The notes below the pieces were generated by a model. That model ran no database searches and was not told the DNA's origin. It was given only the letters and a program-made list of their open reading frames with translations. Made by a program: the position numbers and the translations under genes. Below are positions 9,298 through 19,461 of a DNA stretch of 64,000 nucleotides, in pieces. This stretch comes from Candidatus Peribacteria bacterium (GTDB taxonomy: Bacteria; Patescibacteriota; Gracilibacteria; Peribacterales; Peribacteraceae), in the NCBI GenBank assembly GCA_023038255.1, contig CP082927.1, positions 268,436-332,435 of the forward strand, written 5' to 3'. Position 1 is the stretch's first letter. Each line of letters opens with the position of its first letter.

Positions 9298-10717
9298 ATA
9301 CCCGCACTTTCTGCTTCTTCTCTTTTTTGATGATGGACTGCAGCAGCTTCTTCGTCTGCGCGTGCTGGCAGGATTTAATATATTCCTGATACGGAAGGGG
9401 AATAGCGCCTGTCACAATTTCCACCGTGTCTCCATCATGCAGTTCTGTTGCGAGCGGGTGGAAGCGGCCGTTGATGCGTACGCCGGTAATGGTGAGCGGA
9501 TCGATATGCAGACTGAGGCATGCGAAGTCGAGTGCGGTGGCAGGCGGACGGACGTGGTAGAGATTGTTGTCCGGATCGAACAGGACAATGTCTTCTTCAT
9601 TGAAAGATTTGCGGAGTGCCTGCTCGAATTCCTCCGGTGTGTGTGGGAGCATTTTCAGACTTTCAAGATTCCGGAACAGATTCGCGCGGGACGGCTGGCT
9701 GTTGAGTGCGTAACTCAGATCTTTATACGTCGTGTGCGACGCAATGCCGTTCTCACATTCTTCATGCATTTGCTGCGTGCGGATCTGGATTTCAATCGGA
9801 AGTACCGAGACACCCGGCAGGGGATACACAACCGTATGGATTGAACGGTAGCCGTTTTCCTTTGGGGTGCCGATATAGTCCTTCAAACGGCCTGGAATCG
9901 CGTGCATGGAACTATGGACGATTCCCAGGGCGCGGTAGCAGTCGTCCTGTGTGGGGACGAGAATGCGCAGTGCCAGGCGGTCCGTGAGCTTGTCGAAATT
10001 TCGGTTTTTCAGGACCATTTTCCGGTAGGTGGAATACAGACCTTTAATACGTTCATCAATGCTGATCTCCAGTCCTGTCTCCCGCAATTTGTTCGCCAGA
10101 AATGCATGCGTGTGCTTCAGACACGCGTGGTCGATCCGTTTCCAGGTCTCAAATTCTTTCTGGATTTTTTTTGCGATGGTCGGCTGCAGTTCCATAAAAC
10201 AGATATCTTCCATCTGCCATCGCCAGCGGTGAAAGCCGAGTCGTCCGGAAATCGCGCTATACATGTGGAGCGTTTCGTGCGCGAGTTCTTTGCGGCGCTT
10301 TTTGTTGAAACGTTTGATGTGCCGCACGTCATTCAGACGGTGAGCCATGCGCAGGAGCATCAGGCGCGGATCTTCCATGAAGGCGCCGATCACCATATCA
10401 AGATCGTCACTGTTGGCATCAATGTGCAGTCTGCGGAGTTGATGCATGCGTTCGACAATGGATTTCTCATCAGTGTTCAGTGGTGAGGCGGCGAGCAATT
10501 CTTTTCCATCCGGATGCACGAGAATATCGTGCGCGATTGCAATCGCCAGCATCGATTCGTCTTTGGTTGTTTCGGACAGGACTGCTGCAAGTTCGCGTCC
10601 GTGTGATGCGTATGTTTCTCCGCTTCCGCGCTTTACATCTTTCAAATACCGCTGCGCGTACGCCTCTACTTTTTGCAGGCGCGATGAACGGGCCGTTGCG
10701 GGTGGGCGGGCAGTCAT
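9296..10717 (-). CDS. rel: RelA/SpoT-family (p)ppGpp synthetase
   Basis: 473 residues from ATG 10717; an earlier in-frame ATG (10762) would overlap ligA. The N-terminal third is an HD-type domain, but the usual HDxxED hydrolase signature is replaced by HDILVH, so hydrolase activity is doubtful. The synthetase domain is well kept: IKGLYSTYRKM, then KDYIGTPKENGYRSIHT and EIQIRTQQMHEE. A TGS domain (about 390-450) follows, and the ACT/RRM domains of long Rel proteins are missing. It makes the alarmone (p)ppGpp during the stringent response. It starts 13 bp after the ligA stop. A TGCTATAAT extended -10 sits inside the end of ligA, 12 nt before the start, so it may have its own near-leaderless transcript. 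Confidence 0.9.
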   Translation of the reverse strand: MTARPPATARSSRLQKVEAYAQRYLKDVKRGSGETYASHGRELAAVLSETTKDESMLAIAIAHDILVHPDGKELLAASPLNTDEKSIVERMHQLRRLHIDANSDDLDMVIGAFMEDPRLMLLRMAHRLNDVRHIKRFNKKRRKELAHETLHMYSAISGRLGFHRWRWQMEDICFMELQPTIAKKIQKEFETWKRIDHACLKHTHAFLANKLRETGLEISIDERIKGLYSTYRKMVLKNRNFDKLTDRLALRILVPTQDDCYRALGIVHSSMHAIPGRLKDYIGTPKENGYRSIHTVVYPLPGVSVLPIEIQIRTQQMHEECENGIASHTTYKDLSYALNSQPSRANLFRNLESLKMLPHTPEEFEQALRKSFNEEDIVLFDPDNNLYHVRPPATALDFACLSLHIDPLTITGVRINGRFHPLATELHDGDTVEIVTGAIPLPYQEYIKSCQHAQTKKLLQSIIKKEKKQKVRV

Positions 10718-10730
10718 GACCGGAGGGGGA

Positions 10731-12944
<2,214 letters not shown>

Positions 12945-13046
12945 CTAAAAGTCTTTATAACATACGAAGAAATTTTTTCTCCAATCGTCAATTGCAACTT
13001 CCCCATAATAAGGAAAGATACGGCACATTCTTCTCACCCCCATATA

Positions 13047-13295
13047 ATGACCAGCCCACACGACCAGTCAGAAAAAATTTACCGCCTGATTCTCGATCAG
13101 CTTGAGGAATTGTGGCTGCTCTATGCGGACACCGATGATGAAGAGGAGGCAGGAGAAGATGCGCCCGAAGAGAGCGACCGCGATATTGTCGATGCCATGG
13201 TCGAAGACGGCACCGAGCGCGGGATTGATGAAGAGAGCCTGGAGAAAGTCTTCAAGGCAGTCTCTGCTCTCGCAAAGAAAGCGCAGGACGCGTAA
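13047..13295 (+). CDS. Small acidic protein
   Basis: 82 residues, strongly acidic in the middle (TDDEEEAGEDAPEESDRD), with amphipathic helices at both ends. No membrane segment or known motif. It is divergent from ligA across a 144-bp gap, and its stop is followed within 3 bp by a heptanucleotide repeat and then pilT. Function unknown; the acidic composition suggests a protein-binding or chaperone-like adaptor, but that is only a guess. Confidence 0.6.
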   Translation: MTSPHDQSEKIYRLILDQLEELWLLYADTDDEEEAGEDAPEESDRDIVDAMVEDGTERGIDEESLEKVFKAVSALAKKAQDA

Positions 13296-13297
13296 CC

Positions 13298-13325
13298 GGT
13301 TACCGGTTATGGGTTATGGGTTATG
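13298..13325 (+). repeat. Heptanucleotide tandem repeat, copy 1
   Basis: Four consecutive 7-nt units: GGTTACC followed by three GGTTATG. Related four-unit arrays lie at 20542-20569 (other orientation) and 34502-34529. It resembles the short tandemly repeated heptamers of cyanobacteria in design, not in proven origin. Confidence 0.8.
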
Positions 13326-13367
13326 GGGGACTTGAAAGTCTCTGTATTGCTGTTTCAGGCAGTTTTA

Positions 13368-13396
13368 TTGATCTAAAACGCTACATACGCTATACT
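13368..13396 (+). promoter_or_regulatory. Promoter of pilT
   Basis: TTGATC (13368-13373), a 17-nt spacer and TATACT (13391-13396). The start codon is only 7 nt beyond the -10, so the transcript should start at or next to the ATG. Confidence 0.65.
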
Positions 13397-13403
13397 AATA
13401 GGT

Positions 13404-14441
13404 ATGACAACAAACTCCCTTCCCCGTTCTATTTTCCAGAAAGCAACCGAGGCCGGTGCGTCCGACGTGCATATTGCCGTTGGCTCGCCGCTCCTTTTCC
13501 GCATCAGCGGAGAGCTCGTGCCGCAGACTAAAGGAAATATTACCGAAGCGGATGCGACGGGGTTTGTAAAAGCGGTTCTGAGTGAACCGGACTACAAGCG
13601 TTACAAAGAGCAGAAAGAAGTCGACGTCTCCTATTCCCTTGCGGACGGCACACGTCTGCGTGTGAACTGTCACTACGAGCGCGGCAATCCAGGACTGGTT
13701 GCCCGCGTCATCCCGCAGGATATTCCCTCACTCGACGCACTCGGACTCGAACAGATTGTTCCGTCATTCGCACAACACTCTGAGGGTCTCATTCTCTTCA
13801 CCGGTCCGACCGGCACAGGAAAGTCCACCTCACTCGCATCCATGATGCAGTATATAAACGAAACAGAGGCACGCAGCATGGTCACACTCGAAGACCCCAT
13901 CGAATTCCTCTTCCCGCAGGGCAAAGGTCTCATTCGCCAGCGTCAGCTGGGACAGGACTTCCTCTCCTTTGCAGAAGCCCTCAAGCGTGTGCTGCGCCAG
14001 GACCCGGATATCGTGATGGTGGGAGAAATGCGCGACCCGGAAACCATCGCCGCCGCCCTCACCCTCGCAGAAACCGGTCACCTCATTCTCGCAACCCTCC
14101 ACACCCCCAACGCCATCCAGACCGTTGACCGTATTATCGACGTCTTCCCGCCGTACCAGCAGCCGCAGATCCGTTCACAGCTCAGCATGTCTCTGAAGGC
14201 CATTGTGGCCCAGCGCTTGCTGCCGAAAGTGGGTGGGGGACGCACGGCGCAGCGTGAAATTCTCATCAACACTCCTGCCGCCAGCAACATCATCCGCGAC
14301 AACCGCATTCAGGAGCTCAAGTCCGTGCTCCAGACCGGTGGCGATACCGGGATGATTTCTTTTGAGAAGGATGCCAAGAGGCTCCTGAAAGAAGGGCTCA
14401 TCAGCAAGGAGACGTATGAGTGGACGGAGGTGCAGGGGTAA
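13404..14441 (+). CDS. pilT: Type IV pilus retraction ATPase PilT
   Basis: 345 residues, the normal PilT length. PilT is a cytoplasmic hexameric ATPase that depolymerises type IV pili, giving twitching motility and DNA uptake. The N-terminal PAS-like domain is followed by the RecA-like ATPase: Walker A GPTGTGKST at about residue 134, the Asp box (VTLEDPIEF), Walker B (DIVMVGEMRDPET) and the His box (GHLILATLHT). The PilT-type C-terminal region is present, although the AIRNLIRE motif is replaced by NNIIRDNRIQ-like sequence (NIIRDNRIQEL). No other pilus gene lies in this window. Leaderless start predicted. Confidence 0.95.
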   Translation: MTTNSLPRSIFQKATEAGASDVHIAVGSPLLFRISGELVPQTKGNITEADATGFVKAVLSEPDYKRYKEQKEVDVSYSLADGTRLRVNCHYERGNPGLVARVIPQDIPSLDALGLEQIVPSFAQHSEGLILFTGPTGTGKSTSLASMMQYINETEARSMVTLEDPIEFLFPQGKGLIRQRQLGQDFLSFAEALKRVLRQDPDIVMVGEMRDPETIAAALTLAETGHLILATLHTPNAIQTVDRIIDVFPPYQQPQIRSQLSMSLKAIVAQRLLPKVGGGRTAQREILINTPAASNIIRDNRIQELKSVLQTGGDTGMISFEKDAKRLLKEGLISKETYEWTEVQG

Positions 14442-14477
14442 GGGGTTTGTTGTGATGTGGGGACCTGCCATTTTCCC

Positions 14478-14600
14478 TTATTTTTTCCATATTCTGGAAA
14501 CGTATCTGGCACATTCGCCGATGATGATTAGTGGCAGGAGTGCGATCATGAGTAGGATCGCGCAGAGCAGAAAACAAACATCCCTCAATGTGTGTCGCAT
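14478..14600 (-). CDS. Possible 40-residue single-pass membrane peptide
   Basis: An ATG at 14600 opens a 40-codon frame ending in TAA: a basic N-terminus (MRHTLRD), one hydrophobic helix (VCFLLCAILLMIALLPLIII) and a basic tail (RYVSRIWKK). It lies 25 nt downstream of the structured RNA on the same strand, so it may be the gene that this RNA controls. The frame can be extended upstream, but only through the RNA structure. No Shine-Dalgarno and no homologue known to me. Confidence 0.35.
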   Translation of the reverse strand: MRHTLRDVCFLLCAILLMIALLPLIIIGECARYVSRIWKK

Positions 14601-14623
14601 GTCAGAAAAAGGAATGGACGTAC

Positions 14624-14740
14624 AAAAGGGCCGTCCGAGCCGGTTGACCCATGCCACTTCAAGGGAACCCCTCGGAGCGCATGACCGTGCAGAGACGGCC
14701 CTTCCGGGGCTCTTATGGGGTAAAACTGTGGCATGGGTCT
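14624..14740 (-). ncRNA. Candidate structured RNA with interlocked (pseudoknot) stems
   Basis: Two perfect complementary pairs are interleaved on the minus strand: stem 1 is a 12-bp GTGGCATGGGTC-type pair (14739-14728 with 14657-14646); stem 2 is a 10-bp AAGGGCCGTC-type pair (14703-14694 with 14635-14626). The order 1a-2a-1b-2b is that of an H-type pseudoknot. The RNA ends in GGCCCTTTTG. Part of stem 2a can instead form a local GCCC-CGGAA-GGGC hairpin, and CGAGGG-GTT-CCCTTG forms another in the loop. A promoter ends 6-7 nt before stem 1. It matches no RNA class I can name (not tmRNA, RNase P, SRP or 6S). The whole gap 14442-15025 holds no other gene apart from the possible small peptide. Confidence 0.5.
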
Positions 14741-14745
14741 TCTTC

Positions 14746-14773
14746 ATCGTATCAATTCACGCATAAGAAGCAA
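14746..14773 (-). promoter_or_regulatory. Candidate promoter of the structured RNA
   Basis: TTGCTT (14773-14768), 16-nt spacer and TACGAT (14751-14746) on the minus strand. The expected transcription start (about 14739-14740) coincides with the first base of stem 1. Confidence 0.45.
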
Positions 14774-14991
14774 TGTGTCGTTTTGTGAATCAGATTTAGT
14801 GATATGCGAATGTAGTTCGCGTCAGACGTTCTAAGTAATAATGAAATGGCGTCCTGTACCAATGCGTCTTCCGATGTAAACAATCTGCAAAGAACGGCAG
14901 GTAGATTTTCTATATTCCTATAAAAAGTCGTGAAAACCCTTATTTAACAATAAATATAAGCCTCAGTTTCAGTTGCGAGTCGGTCGTTTTC

Positions 14992-15020
14992 TTGTAAGAA
15001 AGACGCATAAGTGCTATAAT
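14992..15020 (+). promoter_or_regulatory. Extended -10 promoter of the sensor kinase
   Basis: TTGTAA (14992-14997), 17-nt spacer ending in TGC, then a perfect TATAAT (15015-15020). The ATG is 8 nt further on, so the mRNA should be leaderless or nearly so. Confidence 0.75.
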
Positions 15021-15028
15021 TAGAAGTG

Positions 15029-16489
15029 ATGGAGAATTTAAAAAAATATAAAAAATTGCAGGGACTTCAACAGTTATTCCACGGTGAGTACAGAAGTATT
15101 TACGTTTTAGGAGCTTTTACAATTTTGGCATCTGTAATTACTTATGTATTATTTTCATATACAGAAAATTTACTTAAAGAAAGATTACAAGAAAGATTGC
15201 TAGCTATTGTCTCTACGGCAGCCACCCAATTTAAAGCAGAGGAAATTGAGGAAATTCGAAGCATTGACGATATTGGAACTAAAGAGTTTGAGCATTTGGT
15301 TTATCAGCTAAATCAAATTAAAGATGCAAATACCAATATTCGTTATGCATATTTAATGAGACGAACAAACGACCCAGATATTTTGGAATTTGTGGCAGAT
15401 GCTGAATCTTTAAAAACCGAAGATGAATTGGATGTTAATGATGATGGAATTTTGCAAGACGATGAAATGGCTCCTTTGCCAGGCGACCCTTTTGAAATTA
15501 ACACTTATCCTGTATTAAAAAATGAAGCTTTTTATCATGCAGCAGTTGATAATGATTTAGAGGAGGATCAATGGTCAGTCCAGATGTCTGCATACGCGCC
15601 TATTTTTGACTTAACAGGAAACGTGACTGCAATTGTAGGTGTAGATGTAGAGGTTAGTGATTTTCTAGCATTAACAAGATCCACACTTTTGCCGTTCCTG
15701 CTTTTTGTTTTATTTTTAATATTCCTTTTGACTCTCTTGACTTTAATCTTGGTGAGAATCTGGAATGAAAAAGTTAAAGCAGTAGAAGAACTTGATCGTC
15801 AAAAAGACGAATTGCTAAGCATAGTAAGTCATCAGCTTGCGACTCCAATTTCTGCAATTAAATGGAATTTGGAAATGATGATTGATGGGGACTTGGGTAA
15901 ATTTGCAAAAGAACAATTGAAAACAATAAAGTCCTTATCGGAAATTTCCGATGGCTTATCTGATCTTGTTAGCATGATCTTAGATGTTTCTCGTATTCAA
16001 TTGGGCAGAGTGCATATAGAACAGCAAGAAATGGATCTCGAAAACTTCTTTAAAGAATTACTTGATGTAATTAAGCCAAAAGCAGCCGAAAAAAATATTG
16101 AATTACTTGTTAAATTGCCATCTAAATATCCTAAAGCCATGCTGGATAAAAGGTATACTCATATGACAATAGAGAATATTCTTAGTAATGCGGTAAAATA
16201 TACGCCCAATAATGGTTCAGTTAACCTTTCTGTAGAAATCCGAAATAAAAAATTATACTGTGCTATAAAAGATACTGGTGTTGGTATTCCAAAAGCTGAT
16301 CAGGTTAAGATTTTTGGAAAATTATTCCGTGCTAGTAATGTTAGAAATACAGTAGATGGAAATGGTTTTGGATTGTATGTCGCTAAAGGTGCAATAGAGG
16401 CACAGGGAGGAAAAATTCGCTTTGAAAGTGAGGAGCAAAAAGGAACAACATTCTTTATTGAATTACCTTTAGAAGGACAGAAAAAATAA
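15029..16489 (+). CDS. Membrane sensor histidine kinase with EF-hand-like loop
   Basis: 486 residues from ATG 15029 (GTG 15026 is an alternative). Two transmembrane helices (about 28-47 and 214-238) enclose an extracytoplasmic sensor of about 165 residues that contains DVNDDGILQDDE, a canonical 12-residue EF-hand calcium loop. The kinase core has the H box (SIVSHQLATPISAIKWN), N box (IENILSNAVKYTPNN), G1 (DTGVGIPKADQ) and G2 (GNGFGLYVAKGAI). No clear HAMP domain lies between the membrane and the H box. It would autophosphorylate on His and pass phosphate to a response regulator; none is encoded nearby, so it is an orphan. The gene is much more AT-rich than ligA or ftsH. Confidence 0.92.
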   Translation: MENLKKYKKLQGLQQLFHGEYRSIYVLGAFTILASVITYVLFSYTENLLKERLQERLLAIVSTAATQFKAEEIEEIRSIDDIGTKEFEHLVYQLNQIKDANTNIRYAYLMRRTNDPDILEFVADAESLKTEDELDVNDDGILQDDEMAPLPGDPFEINTYPVLKNEAFYHAAVDNDLEEDQWSVQMSAYAPIFDLTGNVTAIVGVDVEVSDFLALTRSTLLPFLLFVLFLIFLLTLLTLILVRIWNEKVKAVEELDRQKDELLSIVSHQLATPISAIKWNLEMMIDGDLGKFAKEQLKTIKSLSEISDGLSDLVSMILDVSRIQLGRVHIEQQEMDLENFFKELLDVIKPKAAEKNIELLVKLPSKYPKAMLDKRYTHMTIENILSNAVKYTPNNGSVNLSVEIRNKKLYCAIKDTGVGIPKADQVKIFGKLFRASNVRNTVDGNGFGLYVAKGAIEAQGGKIRFESEEQKGTTFFIELPLEGQKK

Positions 16490-16500
16490 TATTTGCATGG

Positions 16501-17391
16501 TTAAGAAACCATCCAAACACCGAAACACATTACGAGAACTAGCATAATTTTATAATGTAATTTGTGCCAAACTTGCTTGTCACCCAATTTTGGAAAAAAG
16601 AATAGAAAAAGAAGACTTAGTAAAAAAGCATATGCGGACATAGTGGTTTCAGCAGCTGCGACCAGAGAAGGCTTGCCTGTTGCAATTCCTCTTTGTGCAA
16701 AGAATAGTGCAGCTAAATTTGCAATTTCAATAATTATAAAAAATCGCAGCATAGTAATGATTGTTTTGATATTTCTTACCATTACGATTCTGATATTTTT
16801 AAATAACAAGGGAACTAAACCAGCAAAAATAAGGCCACATGTTATTATTAGGAATCCTAAGAAAAAAGGTGTTTCTGCAAAGACAATTTCTTCAAGCAGA
16901 TAAACTCCAACCTGCATTATGCAGGCACAGATCATCAATAAAAAAGAGCGCCATCTGGTTTTTGTTTCTCCATCAACGAGGCACATTGCGATTGATGCTA
17001 GTGTTAGAATTGCGATTCCTGCATATTCATAGAGTGAAAAAAATCTTCCATAAATCGCAAAAGTAAGCAGTGGTAGCAATACTGGGATTAGATTCCAATA
17101 TGCTGCAACGATTCCTGCTTCGCTATATTCTAATGCTTGGAAGTATAGCGCTTGGCTGATCTGTATTAGCACCCCCGCTAAAAATGCTAAAATGACAATT
17201 TGTATAGGTGGAAAGGTCCAATCAACAAAAGGACCGACAAATGGGATAAGTTGGAATACCACAAGGGATGCAATTGAGCTTGTTATTACGCCCATCCAAG
17301 GTTTTTCAAATATTTCCCCTACACAATATGAATCAAGTACATGAACAACTGCGAAGAAAAATGCTGCAAGTAACGCAAAAACTAACCACAT
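16501..17391 (-). CDS. EamA/DMT-family membrane transporter
   Basis: 296 residues made of about ten hydrophobic helices in two similar halves, as in the drug/metabolite transporter superfamily. Features include an N-terminal WLVFALLAAFFFAVVHV helix, a SEAGIVAAYWNLIPVLLPLLTF helix pair end to the first half, and GKPSLVAAAETTMSAYAFLLS in the second half. Substrate unknown; the two polyamine-type enzymes next door make a polyamine or related metabolite a possibility, but only by proximity. The start ATG 17391 is 6 nt after TACTAT. AT-rich like the surrounding island and convergent with the kinase gene. Confidence 0.85.
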   Translation of the reverse strand: MWLVFALLAAFFFAVVHVLDSYCVGEIFEKPWMGVITSSIASLVVFQLIPFVGPFVDWTFPPIQIVILAFLAGVLIQISQALYFQALEYSEAGIVAAYWNLIPVLLPLLTFAIYGRFFSLYEYAGIAILTLASIAMCLVDGETKTRWRSFLLMICACIMQVGVYLLEEIVFAETPFFLGFLIITCGLIFAGLVPLLFKNIRIVMVRNIKTIITMLRFFIIIEIANLAALFFAQRGIATGKPSLVAAAETTMSAYAFLLSLLFLFFFPKLGDKQVWHKLHYKIMLVLVMCFGVWMVS

Positions 17392-17479
17392 ATATAAATA
17401 GTACTCTTTATAACTAAAACATTAATGCCATAGTTTTGTTAATTTTGCAAATTTTTTAAAAAGTGTTAATATATAACTA

Positions 17480-17508
17480 TTGGACTAATGCATTAAGTAA
17501 AGTACTAT
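17480..17508 (+). promoter_or_regulatory. Promoter of the deoxyhypusine-synthase-like gene
   Basis: TTGGAC (17480-17485), 17-nt spacer, TACTAT (17503-17508). The leader to the ATG at 17532 is about 17 nt. It diverges from the transporter promoter. Confidence 0.5.
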
Positions 17509-17531
17509 TTAGTTAATTTCCTTCGCAATTT

Positions 17532-18497
17532 ATGACAAGCATCTCTGGCTTCATGGAAAGAAATTACAGACATTTTAATAGTAGAGAGACGCTTGATGCA
17601 GCAAAAGCTTGGAAAAAACATTCAGAAGAAGGGGGCAAAATGTTTCTTGCAATGGCAGGGGCAATGAGCACTGCTCAGATTGGTATTTCACTGGCAGAGA
17701 TGATACGTGCCGACAAGATTCACGCTATTAGTTGTAGTGCAAATAACTTAGAAGAAGATATTTTTAATCTTATAGGACGAAAGGCATACTTTGCCGTATC
17801 TGAATATCGAGATCTAACCCCAATTGAAGAGGAAAAATTATATAATGATAATTTAAGTAGGATTACAGATGTATGTATTCCAACAGAGACGTTTACACAC
17901 ATTCGTAAAGAAATAGTGCCTTTGTGGCAAAAGGCTGAAAGGGAAAATCGCAGACTTTTTCCTTATGAATTTTTTTATGAAATGATTCGTTCCGGAGTTC
18001 TTGAAGAGCATTATCATATTGATCCCAAAGATTCATGGGTTATTGCAGCATGTGAAAAGAATTTACAAATATTTACCCCTGGTTATGAGGATTGTACAAC
18101 GGGTAATATTTTTGTTTCATGTGTTATGGATGGGCAAATAAAAAATGTAAATACAATTCGCTCTGGAATGGAGCAGATGGAATCTCTTGCAAATTGGTAT
18201 TTAGAAGAAGCTAATAAAAATTCAATTGGTTTCTTCCAAATTGGTGGTGGCATTGCTGGAGATTTTCCTATTTGCGTTGTTCCAATGTTAATTCAAGATT
18301 TGAAACGTGCTGTTCCATTTTGGGGTTATTTTGCACAGATTGGAGATTCAACAACGTCGTATGGCTCTTATTCAGGAGCTGTGCCTAATGAAAAAATAAC
18401 ATGGGGGAAACTTAACGCCGCTACGCCCAAGTTTATGATTAACTCGGATGCAACAATTGTTGCACCTTTAATCTTTAATTATGTTTTAGGTAATTAA
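17532..18497 (+). CDS. Deoxyhypusine-synthase-family enzyme
   Basis: 321 residues, family length. Eukaryotic and archaeal deoxyhypusine synthase moves the aminobutyl group of spermidine to a Lys of eIF5A using NAD+; bacterial members act on small amines (for example homospermidine formation) because bacteria lack eIF5A. Family signatures are visible: an N-terminal MAGAMSTAQIG stretch, the GGGIAGDF loop, GDSTTSYGSYSGA, and EKITWGKL, whose Lys (about 293) aligns with the catalytic Lys329 of the human enzyme. It faces an AdoMet-decarboxylase-like gene end to end with 11 bp between. Exact substrate unknown. AT-rich island member. Confidence 0.85.
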   Translation: MTSISGFMERNYRHFNSRETLDAAKAWKKHSEEGGKMFLAMAGAMSTAQIGISLAEMIRADKIHAISCSANNLEEDIFNLIGRKAYFAVSEYRDLTPIEEEKLYNDNLSRITDVCIPTETFTHIRKEIVPLWQKAERENRRLFPYEFFYEMIRSGVLEEHYHIDPKDSWVIAACEKNLQIFTPGYEDCTTGNIFVSCVMDGQIKNVNTIRSGMEQMESLANWYLEEANKNSIGFFQIGGGIAGDFPICVVPMLIQDLKRAVPFWGYFAQIGDSTTSYGSYSGAVPNEKITWGKLNAATPKFMINSDATIVAPLIFNYVLGN

Positions 18498-18508
18498 TAA
18501 ATAAGAAA

Positions 18509-18982
18509 TTAGTTTGATCCAAAGCGTTTATCTAAAATAACCATTGCACCCTCCCCGCTAATTTCCCAAATAGACCTCTCTGCCCGTACGTCTTTTCTAT
18601 ACAAAAAATCTGCATGCCATTTCGCCAATGCTAAATGTTTATCGATAATCGGAATAATTTGCTTCCAACTGAAGTGTTTACAGCTGTAGAAGTCCATATG
18701 AATGTTCGGATTGTTTCCATCCGGTTCAATGAAGTAGTGTCCGCTGATGTGGCTGGTAGTAATAGGTTGAATAAAGGACCAGCCTGGAGCGCGAAGGTCT
18801 GCAGCTGGATAGATTTCGAGTCGGCCCAGCTTCTCCATTCCAAGTTCCGCCAGTAAGTCATTGATTAAATTATTGGTTATCTCATCCATGCGGGACTGAT
18901 CCAATCCTTCTTTTAGGAATGCGTCTAGAATCATCATTTCATGACTGAGCACAATCGGTTCAGTAGACAATTCTTTTGACAT
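18509..18982 (-). CDS. S-adenosylmethionine-decarboxylase-like protein
   Basis: 157 residues. The core TTSHISGHYF...IHMDFYSC aligns with the prokaryotic SpeD core (T. maritima SESHLTIHTWPE...FFTC): Ser77 takes the place of the self-cleaving Ser that becomes the pyruvoyl group, His82 that of His68, and Cys101 that of Cys83. The residue before Ser is Thr instead of Glu, and there is a short insertion before the Cys. AdoMet decarboxylase makes decarboxylated AdoMet, the aminopropyl donor for spermidine. The assignment is by motif only. Convergent with the deoxyhypusine-synthase-like gene; no spermidine synthase is nearby. Confidence 0.65.
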   Translation of the reverse strand: MSKELSTEPIVLSHEMMILDAFLKEGLDQSRMDEITNNLINDLLAELGMEKLGRLEIYPAADLRAPGWSFIQPITTSHISGHYFIEPDGNNPNIHMDFYSCKHFSWKQIIPIIDKHLALAKWHADFLYRKDVRAERSIWEISGEGAMVILDKRFGSN

Positions 18983-19053
18983 ATTGAAAGGAAGTTGATG
19001 GAAAGTAGAAAAAATGTACCACCCGTCAGTTTTTTGTCAAAGAAATCATACTA

Positions 19054-19082
19054 TTGACAATAAAACAAAAAACTGTTATTTT
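19054..19082 (+). promoter_or_regulatory. Promoter with consensus -35 ahead of the lipoprotein gene
   Basis: TTGACA (19054-19059), 17-nt spacer, TATTTT (19077-19082). The roughly 70-nt leader contains a GATGGCT-TGG-AGCCATC hairpin at 19097-19113 or so before the start. Confidence 0.6.
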
Positions 19083-19158
19083 ACCATAACCGCATCGAGA
19101 TGGCTTGGAGCCATCAAAAGAGGCGGAAATGGTCCTTTGTTCCATGGAAGGGAACGAC

Positions 19159-19371
19159 ATGAAGAAGATCCTTCTCAGCGTTGTGTGTCTGATCATACTC
19201 TCGGGCTGCATGGCCCCCGGTCGAATCCACGATTCGCATCTGGTCTGGGACATGCAGGAAAAGTTGGGCTCGCAGATTCCCGCATGGGAAAAGAAGCCTA
19301 AACCTCCGAGTCGTATGAGAACACTCCCTTCAGGGAGTATCGTGGCGGAATCGCCGATTGCACAACGTTGA
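19159..19371 (+). CDS. Small lipoprotein
   Basis: 70 residues from ATG 19159: a basic start (MKK), hydrophobic helix and lipobox LSGC, so it should be lipidated on the Cys and held at the outer face of the membrane. The mature part is short and Pro/Lys rich (EKKPKPPSRMR). A GGAAGG purine run about 8-9 nt upstream may act as a Shine-Dalgarno. It has its own consensus promoter and a hairpin downstream. Function unknown; small size is typical of entericidin-like or structural lipoproteins. Confidence 0.7.
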   Translation: MKKILLSVVCLIILSGCMAPGRIHDSHLVWDMQEKLGSQIPAWEKKPKPPSRMRTLPSGSIVAESPIAQR

Positions 19372-19405
19372 TGAGAAAGAAATAGATGACTGCAATGCAG
19401 GGACC

Positions 19406-19437
19406 ATGAGCTTTGTTCTTCACAGGACAAAGCTCAT
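19406..19437 (+). terminator. Long hairpin after the lipoprotein gene
   Basis: ATGAGCTTTGTTCT pairs with AGGACAAAGCTCAT (14 bp, one G-U) around a TCAC loop. It is followed by TTATAA, not a clean T run, so termination is likely but not certain. Confidence 0.5.
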
Positions 19438-19461
19438 TTATAATGTATGTAGGTTTTTGTT

